From Pseudolysinimonas_A sp947085045 (GTDB taxonomy: Bacteria; Actinomycetota; Actinomycetes; Actinomycetales; Microbacteriaceae): a DNA stretch of 64,000 nucleotides. The notes below the pieces were generated by a model. It saw nothing but the letters and a program-made list of their open reading frames with translations. It was not told where the DNA came from and made no database searches. This document shows, piece by piece, positions 42,406 through 51,334 of the stretch (within the stretch, counting starts at the first letter, position 1; the number at the start of each line of letters is the position of its first letter). Where the stretch lies: NCBI GenBank assembly GCA_947085045.1, contig CAMTUU010000003.1:141012-205011 (forward strand), read 5' to 3'. The translations under genes were made by a program, and so were the position numbers.

Positions 42406-43245
42406 TCAGTGAGCGGAGAGGACGCGATCCTCGATGCGGATGTGGTGACTCTGGGCCCACCTCGCGACCCGCAGCGCGGTCTGCGCCTGCGTCTCACCCT
42501 CGAGCTGGCCGCCGAGCACCACGGAGCAGTACTCGCTCGTGGTGATCCCGCAATCCGGCGTGTCCTCGATGCGACGAAGCAACCACTTCCTGCCCCGGCT
42601 CAGTTGCCCGGACATGATCAGGCAGGCGTCGGCGATGTGAGCGGCCGCGTTCATCGCCGAGAGCCGGGCACCGAGGGCGTCGCCCGCGGCGAGTTGCCCC
42701 GCGACGTCGGTCAGGCAGTTCTCGGTCATCGCCTTCGCCCATCGTGCGAGCGCACGCGGATACGAGGAGTTCGCGAGTCTGGTCTTCATCCGCTCGACGA
42801 ATGCGGGATCGGTCAGAGGCTTCGCGATCGAGACGCGGTAGAGGAAATCCTCGACGGCGGGGCTGACGTTGGAGAACTCGGGCTCCGCGTCGAGGAACGG
42901 CCGCAGGACCGTGTCGAGCGCATCGGTGGGCCAGACCTTGATGTCGATCCGGACGTCGTCGTACCGACCGATCCAGCTGCTCCATACGACGCCGCTGCGG
43001 TCCGAGGCCCGCCAGGTCTCCATCGTCTCGTCCACGGGAAGCGTCAGCTCCGTGTCGCTGAACGCATAGATGTCGATGTCCGACATGGGGTTCGCCCAGC
43101 CTGCCGCGAAGGATCCGGTGAACGACACCGATTCGGCCTCGCGCAGGCCCGGGAAGTGACTCAACAGGCCCTCGAACGAGAGGTCGGGAGCCTTCGCGGA
43201 CGCGGGCTGCTGGCTCAGGACATGGATCCGGGGTCGGAAATCCAT
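42406..43245 (-). CDS. nucleotidyltransferase-domain protein 2
   Basis: A 279-residue protein with the minimal nucleotidyltransferase motif TGSFAAGWANPMSDIDIYAF (about residues 43-62; GS then DxD) and a third acidic strand VRIDIKVWP. A helical C-terminal domain follows, as in aminoglycoside-type nucleotidyltransferases. It has no close similarity to the nucleotidyltransferase at 25312 beyond the motif. It is first in a two-gene unit with PurM-like 2 and is divergent from the KS-ACP gene, probably sharing the operator at 43430. The substrate is unknown. Confidence 0.75.
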   Translation of the reverse strand: MDFRPRIHVLSQQPASAKAPDLSFEGLLSHFPGLREAESVSFTGSFAAGWANPMSDIDIYAFSDTELTLPVDETMETWRASDRSGVVWSSWIGRYDDVRIDIKVWPTDALDTVLRPFLDAEPEFSNVSPAVEDFLYRVSIAKPLTDPAFVERMKTRLANSSYPRALARWAKAMTENCLTDVAGQLAAGDALGARLSAMNAAAHIADACLIMSGQLSRGRKWLLRRIEDTPDCGITTSEYCSVVLGGQLEGETQAQTALRVARWAQSHHIRIEDRVLSAH

Positions 43246-43429
43246 CCGTTCATCCTCTCGATAATGGGGTACTGTCGCAGTTTCGATACGTGGATGTGTT
43301 GGGGCAGATCTGTACGGTCGGGCACTTCCGGAGCCGTCGAATCCGTGGGCTTCGGGAGATGAGCGAAGCCGACGGCGCCGACGTGAGGTGCTGTCGTGTT
43401 CGCGGCGGTAGGAATACTCTAACTAGAAC

Positions 43430-43443
43430 TGTAATCGATTACA
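43430..43443. promoter_or_regulatory. palindromic operator copy 4 (TGTAATCGATTACA)
   Basis: A perfect 14-bp palindrome ending only 3 bases before the first possible start of the KS-ACP gene, in the divergent region with the nucleotidyltransferase 2 gene. An AT-rich stretch just upstream (GAATACTCTAACTAGAAC) could supply the -10 element, which would place the repressor site at or just after the transcription start. Confidence 0.8.
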
Positions 43444-43446
43444 CGG

Positions 43447-45828
43447 ATGGGGTGGCAGGTGTCAGACAGAGGCAGCATCGCGATCGTCGGGATGGCGTGT
43501 CGCTTCCCGGGAGCCGCCACCGTCGAGGAGTTCTGGGACAACCTGACCGCCGTCCGCGACACAGTGCAGCGAGAGCCCGAGGCCGGCGGATCCTTCGTCG
43601 GCGCGGCCGGGAAGGTGTCCGACCAGGAGCGCTTCGATAGCGAATACTTCCGCGTGACGCCCGCGGAGGCCGACCTGATGGACCCCCAGCAACGGGTGCT
43701 GCTCGAAGTCGCCGTCGAGGCCATGGAGGACGCCGGATACGGCGGCGACGACGTCGACCCCGACTCGGGACCGGTCATCGGGGTCTTCGTCGGCGGCGGC
43801 GGCGACGAGTATCTCCACGAGTTCGCCGGCCCGGCGAGCGGACGGGACGTCTTCGAGGATCTCCGGCTGCGCACCGGGAACGGCAAGGACTTCCTGGCCG
43901 CGCGCCTCGCGTTCAAACTGGGCTTCGGCGGTCCGAGCGTGACCGTTCAAGCGGGCTGCGCGACCGGCCTCGTCGCCGTCGCGACCGCCTGCAACGCCCT
44001 GCTCCTCGGCGATTGCGACATCGCCATCGCCGGCGGCATCAGCCTCCTGATGCCGGACGCGACCGGCTACCGCTACGAAGCCGGCGGGATCCTCTCCCGG
44101 GACGGATACTGCCGGCCGTTCGACGCTGCGGCCGACGGCACCGTGCCCAGTTCCGGAGTCGGCCTCCTCGTCTTGAGGCGCGACGAGGATGCGACGCGCG
44201 ACGGGGATACCCGCCGGGCGATCCTGCGCGGGTGGGCCGTCAACAACGACGCGAGGTCCCGGTCCGGATTCACCGTCCCGAACGTCGACGGTCAGGCTCG
44301 CGTGGTCCGCCAGGCGCTCTCCCGCGCCGGTGCGACCGCCTCGGACATTGGGTTCCTCGAGACGCACGGGACCGCGACGGCGGTGGGAGACGCCGTCGAG
44401 ATCGACGCCCTCAAGCAGAACTTCGGCGAGATCGCGACGGACCAGCCGTGCGTCCTCGGCGCCGTGAAGGCGAACATCGGGCACACGGACTCCGCGGCCG
44501 GGATCGCCGGGCTGATCAAGGCGACCCTCGTCGTGGAGCGCGGGATCATCCCCGGGACGGCCAACTTCACCCGGCCTCACGAGCTCCTCGAGCTCGACGC
44601 GAGCCCGTTCACGATCTCCGCCGAGACGACGGTCTGGACGCGGCCCGGCGAACGGCTCGCGGGGGTGAGCTCGTTCGCGCTCGGTGGCAACAACGCCCAC
44701 GTGATCGTCGCGGGTCCGGCGCCCCGACCCACGGTGCCGACGCGGGTCGGGGCCCACGTCATCGCGCTCTCCGCTCGGACGCCGTCGGGTCTCGAGCGGC
44801 TGAAGGCCGAGACCGGGAAATGGGCGGCCGATGCCCGACAGATGCCGAGCGAGGTACTCGCGGACGCTGCGTTCACACTGGCGGTCGGCCGCCGACGGCA
44901 CGAGCACCGGTGGGTCGGGGTGGCGACCGACGCGGACCACGCGCGGCGGCTCATCGTGACGGCGGCCGCCCCGGCGCCGACGGTCCTGCGTCGCGAGCTG
45001 ATCGTCGCCGGGACGGCGTCGGGCGTCTCGGATCTCGCCGGCGGCGAACTCGCGTCGCAACCGGTCTATCTCGCGACCGTCGCGGTCCTGGAGTCCGAAC
45101 TCGGGGAGGGCCACACCCGTGAACGGGAGCCCGCGTTCGTCGTGCTCGCCGTGCTTCGGTCGTTGGAACGCCTCGGCCTCACGTTCGCCCGGCTCGATGG
45201 ACCGACCTGGATCGGTCCGCTGTTCGAATGGCACGACGCGGACGCGGCCAGGCGGCGACCGCTCTCCAAGGCGCTGGATGCCTGCGCCCGGCTTCTCGGT
45301 GACGTCCGCGGCGCGACCGCCGAGCCGCGAGTCGGGGGAGACCCGCCCGCGCCATCCCCCGGACGAGTCGTCCTCGGCGAGGCCTTCTCCCTGACGACCG
45401 CGGCCGCCGAGGCGTGGGCGACGGGCGCCGATGTCGACCTGGCGCGGCTTTACGAGAACGAGCACCGGCAGCGGATCCCGCTGCCGACCTACCCGTTCGA
45501 ACGACGCAATCACACCCTGCCCCGTCGCGAATCACGACAGGCCCCGACCTCCGGCGCCGTTCGGGGGGAGGAACCCCGATCCCTCGACGTCAACGAGGTG
45601 ATGACGGGCATCTGGCAGCGCGTCCTGGGCCTGGAGTCGATCGACGTCGATGCGCACTTCCTCGATGACCTGGGCGGGGACTCGATGTACGCCGTCGAGA
45701 TCGGCGGACAGCTCAACGACGCGCTGGGCGTGAATCTTCCGATCGACCTCCCCTTCGAAGCTCCGACGATTCGGCAAGCCGTCGCAATCGCGAACGCCAC
45801 CCTTTCAACGAGAGCGGAACTCAGATGA
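43447..45828 (+). CDS. KS-ACP polyketide synthase-like protein with degenerate AT region
   Basis: A 793-residue single-module protein. The ketosynthase has the full catalytic set: Cys171 (QAGCATGL), His307 (ETHGTATAVGD) and His346 (KANIGHTDSAAG). A KS-AT linker follows. Residues about 480-640 look like a shrunken acyltransferase without the GHSxG nucleophile motif, yet the conserved post-AT linker RIPLPTYPFERR is kept. A carrier domain ends the protein, with DDLGGDSMYAVE (Ser746 for phosphopantetheine). It must therefore be loaded in trans. ATG 43447 has no ribosome-binding site and abuts the operator; GTG 43459 is an alternative. It is coupled to the PqqD-like gene by ATGA. Confidence 0.9.
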   Translation: MGWQVSDRGSIAIVGMACRFPGAATVEEFWDNLTAVRDTVQREPEAGGSFVGAAGKVSDQERFDSEYFRVTPAEADLMDPQQRVLLEVAVEAMEDAGYGGDDVDPDSGPVIGVFVGGGGDEYLHEFAGPASGRDVFEDLRLRTGNGKDFLAARLAFKLGFGGPSVTVQAGCATGLVAVATACNALLLGDCDIAIAGGISLLMPDATGYRYEAGGILSRDGYCRPFDAAADGTVPSSGVGLLVLRRDEDATRDGDTRRAILRGWAVNNDARSRSGFTVPNVDGQARVVRQALSRAGATASDIGFLETHGTATAVGDAVEIDALKQNFGEIATDQPCVLGAVKANIGHTDSAAGIAGLIKATLVVERGIIPGTANFTRPHELLELDASPFTISAETTVWTRPGERLAGVSSFALGGNNAHVIVAGPAPRPTVPTRVGAHVIALSARTPSGLERLKAETGKWAADARQMPSEVLADAAFTLAVGRRRHEHRWVGVATDADHARRLIVTAAAPAPTVLRRELIVAGTASGVSDLAGGELASQPVYLATVAVLESELGEGHTREREPAFVVLAVLRSLERLGLTFARLDGPTWIGPLFEWHDADAARRRPLSKALDACARLLGDVRGATAEPRVGGDPPAPSPGRVVLGEAFSLTTAAAEAWATGADVDLARLYENEHRQRIPLPTYPFERRNHTLPRRESRQAPTSGAVRGEEPRSLDVNEVMTGIWQRVLGLESIDVDAHFLDDLGGDSMYAVEIGGQLNDALGVNLPIDLPFEAPTIRQAVAIANATLSTRAELR

Positions 45829-46142
45829 TCGACCTTGATGACCAGTCGGTGCTGTCGCGGCGCATGGACGTGACGACACGTTTCACCGAGAGCGTGCAGA
45901 ACCTCCTGACGACGGGTGAGGACGACGTCCTGCTCGAGACGCTCGTCGGTCGCTACGTGATGAATCGCGATGCCCGCGAGGTCTGGGCACTGATCGACGG
46001 GTCCCGCACCGTCGCTCAGATCTCGGACGCCATCGCCGGGCGCCGATCCGCGTCGTCGGCGGAGATCGGACCGGAGGTCCTCGCGCTATGCGGAGAGCTT
46101 CTGGAGTTCCAGCTGGCCGAGATCCCGTCCGACCGTCCGTGA
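45825..46142 (+). CDS. PqqD-like (RiPP-recognition-element fold) protein
   Basis: A 105-residue protein. Residues about 35-75 show the PqqD pattern: LETLVGRYVMNRDAREVWAL followed by IDGSRTVAQISDAIAG. PqqD domains form a winged helix that binds leader peptides and presents them to modifying enzymes. Here it lies inside a thiotemplate operon, coupled to the KS-ACP gene (ATGA) and to the LLM gene (GTGA). It could bind the 25-residue peptide encoded at 26619 or could have been recruited to bind a carrier protein; both are inference. Confidence 0.72.
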   Translation: MIDLDDQSVLSRRMDVTTRFTESVQNLLTTGEDDVLLETLVGRYVMNRDAREVWALIDGSRTVAQISDAIAGRRSASSAEIGPEVLALCGELLEFQLAEIPSDRP

Positions 46143-47083
46143 CGCCACCTCCGCTCACACGCGTCGGCTTGCAACTCGCCGGCTACACCCGGCCCGGGGT
46201 CCCCGACAGGCTCCTCTTCAACGGCGTGGCCGAGAGCGTTCTCGCGGCGGAGCGGAGCGGGTTCGATTCGATCTGGGTGATGGACCATCTGCACCAGATC
46301 TCGACCGTCGGCGAGCCGGAGGAACCGATCCTCGAGGCCTACACGACGCTGGCGGCGCTCGCCGCGCTGACGTCGACTGTCCGGCTCGGCGCGCTCGTGT
46401 CGGCGGTCGGCTTCAGGAATCCCTCGTTGACCGCGAAGATGATCACCACGATCGACGTCATCAGCCAGGGCAGGGCGGTCCTCGGCATCGGCGCCGGATG
46501 GCATGACGAGGAGTATCGGGCGTACGGGTTCGAGTTCCCCGCGGTCCGCGAACGCATGCGGCAGCTCGAGGCGGCCATCCTGATCTGCCGCTCGATGTTC
46601 ACCCACGGGACGGACGGCGCCCTCAACGTGCCGCCGCCGATCCAGCACGGGGGGCCGCCGATCCTCATCGGCGGAGGGGGCGAGAAGGTGCTGCTCCCGA
46701 TGGTGGCGAGGCTCGGCGACGCCTGCAACCTGTTCGGCGGGCCCGCGACCGTGCGCCACAAGATCTCGGTCCTGCACCGGGCGTGCGCCGACGTCGGCCG
46801 CAATCCGGACGAGATCACGAAGACCTGGCTCGGAACCGCGGTGCTCGCTGACTCGGAGTGGGATCTGCGGTCCCAGCTAGAGCGCCTCGCCGGCCTGCTC
46901 AAGCTCTCCCCGTCGGCCGTTCGCGGGTTCGCGTTGTGCGGTTCCCGGAGCGACATCCACGAGCAGGTGCAGGCCTACCGCGGGGCCGGCATCGACGGGA
47001 TCATCGTGAACGTCCTCGACACGGCGAACATCGCGGAGCTGGAGCGGCTGGGGCCGATCCTCCGTGCGGCGATGGAGGCCTGA
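46139..47083 (+). CDS. LLM-class flavin/F420-dependent oxidoreductase
   Basis: A 314-residue luciferase-like protein. Segments are AERSGFDSIWVMDHLHQI, TSTVRLGALVSAVGFRNPSL, VISQGRAVLGIGAGWHDEEY and PPILIGGGGEKVLLPMVARL. Such enzymes in clusters often oxidise carrier-bound substrates or introduce N- or C-hydroxyl groups. It starts at GTG 46139 overlapping the PqqD-like stop; the free carrier protein follows after 1 base. F420 versus FMN use cannot be decided by eye. Confidence 0.88.
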   Translation: MTPPPLTRVGLQLAGYTRPGVPDRLLFNGVAESVLAAERSGFDSIWVMDHLHQISTVGEPEEPILEAYTTLAALAALTSTVRLGALVSAVGFRNPSLTAKMITTIDVISQGRAVLGIGAGWHDEEYRAYGFEFPAVRERMRQLEAAILICRSMFTHGTDGALNVPPPIQHGGPPILIGGGGEKVLLPMVARLGDACNLFGGPATVRHKISVLHRACADVGRNPDEITKTWLGTAVLADSEWDLRSQLERLAGLLKLSPSAVRGFALCGSRSDIHEQVQAYRGAGIDGIIVNVLDTANIAELERLGPILRAAMEA

Positions 47084-47084
47084 G

Positions 47085-47333
47085 ATGCAGACATCCGAGA
47101 TCCGGGCAACCGTCCACGACATCTGGGCGGCGGTCCTGGGGTCGCCCGACGTCGATGACGAGCTGGGCTTCTTCGACTGCGGGGGCGACTCGCTTCTGCT
47201 CGTCGCTCTCCACTCGAAGCTCAGCGAGGCCTACCCGCAGGTCACCATCAAGCTCGTAGACCTCCTGCGGAGTTCCACCGTGGTGGAGCAGACGGAGGCG
47301 CTCAAGGTCAAACTGGAGGCGTCCGCGGGATGA
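47085..47333 (+). CDS. free-standing acyl/peptidyl carrier protein
   Basis: An 82-residue carrier protein with the phosphopantetheine site FFDCGGDSLLLVALHSKL (Ser near residue 34) and helix four TIKLVDLLRSSTVVEQ, closest to PCP-type domains. ATG 47085 is the start that fits the domain boundary. Its stop overlaps the PPTase ATG (ATGA), so the enzyme that activates it is made from the same message. It may carry the amino acid activated by the A domain at 49806. Confidence 0.9.
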   Translation: MQTSEIRATVHDIWAAVLGSPDVDDELGFFDCGGDSLLLVALHSKLSEAYPQVTIKLVDLLRSSTVVEQTEALKVKLEASAG

Positions 47334-48064
47334 ATCGATGGCGGCTTCGGACGCCGGGCGAACACCTCAGGATCCTGTTCAGCGAAGGCGACGTCGCGAG
47401 CCCGCACATGCTCCGGGTCCTCAGCGGCTCGGAGCGCGAGCGCTTCGCGCGATTGCGGCGGCCGGCCGACAAGAACCGATTCGCGATCGCCGCCCACCTT
47501 CTGCGGGTCGGAGCCGGCGAGGCCCTCGGGATCGCGCCGGAGGACGTGGACGTCGACAGGACCTGTGAGACCTGCACGCGCCCCCACGGCCGCCCCCGGC
47601 TCCCCGGGACGGGCTATTGGTGCTCGATCTCGCACTCGGGAGCCTACGTCGTCGTCGTGCTCGCGTCCGGCGGACCGGTGGGGGTCGATGTCGAGGACGT
47701 CCGCGAGCACCGCACCGGCTGGCGCAGCGCCGCCGCCGCCAGTACCTCACCGAACGAGAAGCGCCCCGTCGACTTCGAGTCGTTCCTGCGGGAATGGACC
47801 GCCAAGGAGGCCGTGCTCAAACTGACCGGCGACGGACTGGGCCGGGCGATGTCATCCCTCGAGCTCGCCTCTGCCGGGACCGGCATTGAACGACGCCACG
47901 GTCTCCGCCTGCGTCGGCCCGTCGCCCCGAGCGACCTGGTCGACATCCGGGTGGCCACCGACTCGGTGCCCGGCGCCATCCTCTCTCTGGCCGTGTCGGC
48001 GCCGAGTGCCGCGTCGACCCTCGCGGGCTGGGACAGCCTTCCGCTCGAGAGAATCGCGGGATGA
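47330..48064 (+). CDS. Sfp-type 4'-phosphopantetheinyl transferase
   Basis: A 244-residue enzyme that transfers phosphopantetheine from CoA to the Ser of carrier proteins. Metal and catalytic motifs are GVDVEDVREH (about residues 122-131) and REWTAKEAVLKLTGDGL (about 158-174), and the substrate-side segment is YWCSISHSGAYVVV. It would prime the four carrier domains expected in this island. It is coupled to the preceding carrier protein and the following hydrolase by ATGA overlaps. Confidence 0.92.
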   Translation: MNRWRLRTPGEHLRILFSEGDVASPHMLRVLSGSERERFARLRRPADKNRFAIAAHLLRVGAGEALGIAPEDVDVDRTCETCTRPHGRPRLPGTGYWCSISHSGAYVVVVLASGGPVGVDVEDVREHRTGWRSAAAASTSPNEKRPVDFESFLREWTAKEAVLKLTGDGLGRAMSSLELASAGTGIERRHGLRLRRPVAPSDLVDIRVATDSVPGAILSLAVSAPSAASTLAGWDSLPLERIAG

Positions 48065-48867
48065 CTTCCGCCGAGCCGGGAGCCTACGACCGACGGGGGC
48101 ACGGGAGCCCGCTCGTGCTCCTGCAGGGGATGTCGGCCACGCGCCGCTTCTGGAGCGAGGAGTTCCTCCGGCGCCTGGAGCGCCACTTCGACCTGCTCGT
48201 CATGGATCACCGCGGACTTGCCGCGTCTCCGCATCCGGCGGAGAGATTCTCGATGACGGACCTCGCCCTCGATGCGGCCCGGCTCATCGAGGATCAGGGC
48301 TGGGCCGGTGCCGGCGTCTTCGGTGTCTCGATGGGCGGGATGGTCGCCCAGGAGCTCTCGCTGATCCGGCCGGATCTGGTGACCTACGCGGTCCTGGGCT
48401 GCACGCGAGCCGACGGGCGGCCGTTCATGCGGCGAGGCGATCCTGCGACCGAACGGCTCATGGCCGCCTACGTCCACGGGGATGAGGCGGCGACGTCGCG
48501 CAACATGTTCGCGCTCTCGTTCAGCGAGGGGTTCGGGGGAACCCCCGGCGCCTGGCCGGCCTACGCCGAGATGACCCGCGTCCGCATCGATCCCTCGACG
48601 ACGCTGCGTCAGATCGACGCGATCCAGGGCTTCGATCGGCGAGAGTCGCTCGCCGACCTGCGGATGCCGGTCATGGTGCTCCACGGCAGCCGGGATCGGA
48701 TGGTCCCGTTCGAGGAAGGACTCGATGTCGCCCGTCGGATCGCGCACTCGTCCTTCGAGTCGATCGTCGACGCCGGCCACTTCTTCTGGGTCGAGCAGCC
48801 GTCACGCGTCGTCGACCTGCTGACGAACTTCGTCACCGGGCTGCGCTCCGGCGTTCTCGGCGACTAG
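48061..48867 (+). CDS. alpha/beta hydrolase
   Basis: A 268-residue alpha/beta hydrolase. The oxyanion-side segment is LVLLQGMSATRRFW, the nucleophile elbow is GVSMGGMVAQ (about residues 95-104), the Asp is in VLHGSRDRMVPF and the His in DAGHFFWVEQP. It could release or cyclise a carrier-bound product, or open a lactone. It is the last gene of the KS operon. Its 3' end overlaps the 3' end of the leftward acyltransferase-like gene by 66 bp. Confidence 0.88.
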   Translation: MTSAEPGAYDRRGHGSPLVLLQGMSATRRFWSEEFLRRLERHFDLLVMDHRGLAASPHPAERFSMTDLALDAARLIEDQGWAGAGVFGVSMGGMVAQELSLIRPDLVTYAVLGCTRADGRPFMRRGDPATERLMAAYVHGDEAATSRNMFALSFSEGFGGTPGAWPAYAEMTRVRIDPSTTLRQIDAIQGFDRRESLADLRMPVMVLHGSRDRMVPFEEGLDVARRIAHSSFESIVDAGHFFWVEQPSRVVDLLTNFVTGLRSGVLGD

Positions 48868-49734
48868 AAAGAACATCTCGCTCATCGAGCACGGCCGCAG
48901 ACCGAGTTTCGCCTCGCGCAGCCCTCCGACGCCGCCGTCGTATCCTCCGTTCGCCGTGGTCGCGCCGCGTCGTCGCGCCGACACGAAGAAGCTCTGCCAC
49001 GTCGCCGCGGTCTCGGCACCTCCGCTGCGCGACTTGATGAAATGAGCGGTCGCGACGTCCGGCGCGAGAAAGTCGTAGGCGGCGAATCCCGCGAGCTCGC
49101 CGTCCACGCGCAGTCCGGCGAGACCGATCGCACGGTGCGGGGTGTCGCTCTCGAGCAGCGTCGCGAGCGCGGCACGCTCGTCGACGATGCTGGCCGACGC
49201 GTCGCGACCCGTCATCCAGCCGGAGTAGACACGCCCGACCTCCGCCAGGTCGGCGGTCGATGAGATATCGAGATCCACGAACTCGACCGTGGTCGCCGAG
49301 CGCTCGAGCGTGCGGAGATAGGTCCGCCGACGTGCGAATCGGCTGCCGCTCAATGCGACCTGCGCCTCCAGGTCGTAGAGGTACTCGGCGAAGTTGCGGG
49401 CGGGGAAGGCCGCGAGCTCGGCGCCGTACCCGGTCGCCAGGACATGGTCCGCCGTCCGGCTCCCGACCCTGACGAGGAGCCGACCGGCCAGCGCTGCCCG
49501 CAGGTCCTCGCTCTCGCCCTCCCCCCAGAGCAGAGTGGCGGAGCCGGCGACCTCGGGCGCCGGACAGTTGAGGACCAGGAACCCGCCGAACCGCGAGAGC
49601 CGGTAGCCCTCGCCCCGATCCCGCATCGCGATGCGACACGGGTTCCAGTCGTAGGAAAGGCCCCCACCCCGCCACAGCGGTTCGAGCAGTTCGATGATCG
49701 CCGAGCCCGCGACGTCGGCGCCCTCCGGGATCAT
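48802..49734 (-). CDS. GNAT-fold / LPG-synthase-C-like acyltransferase candidate
   Basis: A 310-residue protein. The N-terminal third starts MIPEGADVAGSAIIELLEPL. The C-terminal part has a GNAT-like core (HRAIGLAGLRVDGELAGFAA, then AHFIKSRSGGAETAATW) resembling the DUF2156 or aminoacyl-tRNA-dependent transferase fold. That fold moves an aminoacyl group from tRNA to a lipid or small molecule; this assignment is tentative. GTG 49749 is an alternative start. It is divergent from the A-domain gene by about 60-70 bp, with no copy of the island operator between them. Confidence 0.55.
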   Translation of the reverse strand: MIPEGADVAGSAIIELLEPLWRGGGLSYDWNPCRIAMRDRGEGYRLSRFGGFLVLNCPAPEVAGSATLLWGEGESEDLRAALAGRLLVRVGSRTADHVLATGYGAELAAFPARNFAEYLYDLEAQVALSGSRFARRRTYLRTLERSATTVEFVDLDISSTADLAEVGRVYSGWMTGRDASASIVDERAALATLLESDTPHRAIGLAGLRVDGELAGFAAYDFLAPDVATAHFIKSRSGGAETAATWQSFFVSARRRGATTANGGYDGGVGGLREAKLGLRPCSMSEMFFLVAENAGAQPGDEVRQQVDDA

Positions 49735-49805
49735 GCGCCATCGTCCCACAACTGACGTATGATCATCTCAACTCTTCAGCCGACGACCCGGAGATCAATC
49801 CCAGG

Positions 49806-51332
49806 GTGTCTCTCCCGCCGCGTGAACCCGTCTCCGAGCTCGTGCACGCGGTTCTCGAGACGGCGACGCATCGGCCGGATTCGCCGGCGGTCGCCGACAC
49901 GACCCGGGAGATGACCTACCTCGAGTTGTCGCAGGAGGCCTCGGCCGTCGCGGAAGGTCTGCAGTCCCTCATGTCGGACGACCATCTGGTCGCCGTCCGC
50001 ACGGGACGATCGAGCGCCGCCGTCGTCGCGATGCTGGCGATCCGGATGGCGGGACGGGGGTACGTCCCCATCGACCCGGCGCTCCCGACGCAGCGAGCCG
50101 AATTCATCCTGGACGACAGCGGTGCGCGACTGATCGTCACCGACCGGGCGCTCCCCGGTGAGACGGCCGTCATGCAGTTCGGCAAACTGACAGTCGTCGC
50201 CCGACCATTCGACGAGGTCGCACGTCCCGAGGTCCCCGCCGACACGGCCTACGTCATCTACACGTCCGGCTCCACCGGAGCACCGAAAGGGTGCATCATC
50301 CGCGAGGGCGGCCTGATGCAGATGCTCGACAGCGTCAGGACGGTGATCGGCACCAGCGCCGCGGACACCTGGAGCGTCTTCCATTCCTTCAGTTTCGACG
50401 CGAGCGTCTACGAGATCTGGGCGCCTCTCACCTGCGGAGGCTCCGCGCGCATCGTCCCCGATGACGTCCGTCACGACCCCGAGACCTTCTGGGAGTACGT
50501 CCACGGGCAGGGAGTGACGATCCTGAGCCTGACGTCGTCCGTGCTGTCCGGGGCGCTCGACACCCTCGACGGCAGGGTCGAGCCGAACGCGGCCCTGCGG
50601 CACCTCATTCTCGGAGGTGAGAAGCTGCGGCCGCGCGACATCGCGCGTCTCTACGACAGCGGCCTGTTCCCGGCGATCACCGCATGGAACCTGTGGGGGA
50701 TCACCGAGGGCACGGTTCACTGCTCGTACAAGAAGATCACCCGGGACATGGTCGACCCGAGCGCACTGAGCGGACCCCTCACACCGATCGGCGTGCCGCT
50801 TCCCCACTTGCGGATCAGCGTCGTGCCGCCCTCGGAGAGCGACCCGTCCGGCGAACTCGTGGTGACCGGCGAGGCGGTGGCGTGGGGCTACCTGAATCGT
50901 CCGGAGCTGACGGCGAGTCGGTTCACGCTCGACGCTGAGACCCGCCGGGCCGACTATCGGACCGGCGACTGGGGGCGCGTTCAGGACGGCGAGCTGATGT
51001 ACGAGGGCCGGCGCGACGACCAGGTCAAGATCCGCGGCTTCCGCATCGAGCTCGGCGAGATCGAGCACGCCCTGCTCGGCGATCCCCGCGTGGGCAGCGC
51101 AGCCTGCATGGTCGGACAGCATCCGAGATCCGGACGCGACGTCCTCATCGCCGCGGTGCAGACCGCCGACGAGGACGTCAGCGAGCTCCACCTGCTGCGC
51201 GCTGTGCGAGCCACCCTTCCCGCCTACATGGTCCCCCTGCGCATCGGGATCTATGACAGGCTCCCCGTGAACAGCAACGGCAAGATCGATCGTCAGGCGA
51301 TCGCGCACGGTCTGCTTCAGGAGGAGCGTTGA
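49806..51332 (+). CDS. stand-alone NRPS adenylation enzyme
   Basis: A 508-residue A domain without condensation or carrier domains. Core motifs are present: A3 IYTSGSTGAPKGC (about residues 156-168), A4 FSFDASVYEIW, A5 NLWGITEGTVH, A8 GRRDDQVKIRGFRIELGEIE and A10 NSNGKIDR with the catalytic Lys. A hand alignment to GrsA gives a pocket of roughly D-A-Y-S-I-G-L-V-H-K; the Asp and Lys suggest an alpha-amino acid, but the exact residue cannot be called. It must load a carrier protein in trans, most likely the one at 47085 or 52111. Confidence 0.9.
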   Translation: MSLPPREPVSELVHAVLETATHRPDSPAVADTTREMTYLELSQEASAVAEGLQSLMSDDHLVAVRTGRSSAAVVAMLAIRMAGRGYVPIDPALPTQRAEFILDDSGARLIVTDRALPGETAVMQFGKLTVVARPFDEVARPEVPADTAYVIYTSGSTGAPKGCIIREGGLMQMLDSVRTVIGTSAADTWSVFHSFSFDASVYEIWAPLTCGGSARIVPDDVRHDPETFWEYVHGQGVTILSLTSSVLSGALDTLDGRVEPNAALRHLILGGEKLRPRDIARLYDSGLFPAITAWNLWGITEGTVHCSYKKITRDMVDPSALSGPLTPIGVPLPHLRISVVPPSESDPSGELVVTGEAVAWGYLNRPELTASRFTLDAETRRADYRTGDWGRVQDGELMYEGRRDDQVKIRGFRIELGEIEHALLGDPRVGSAACMVGQHPRSGRDVLIAAVQTADEDVSELHLLRAVRATLPAYMVPLRIGIYDRLPVNSNGKIDRQAIAHGLLQEER

Positions 51333-51334
51333 GC

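Noticed and set aside
43364..43446. A short ORF starting at ATG 43359-43364 upstream of the KS gene as a second peptide precursor
   Set aside because: It lacks a convincing ribosome-binding site, runs through the operator and continues out of frame into the KS gene.
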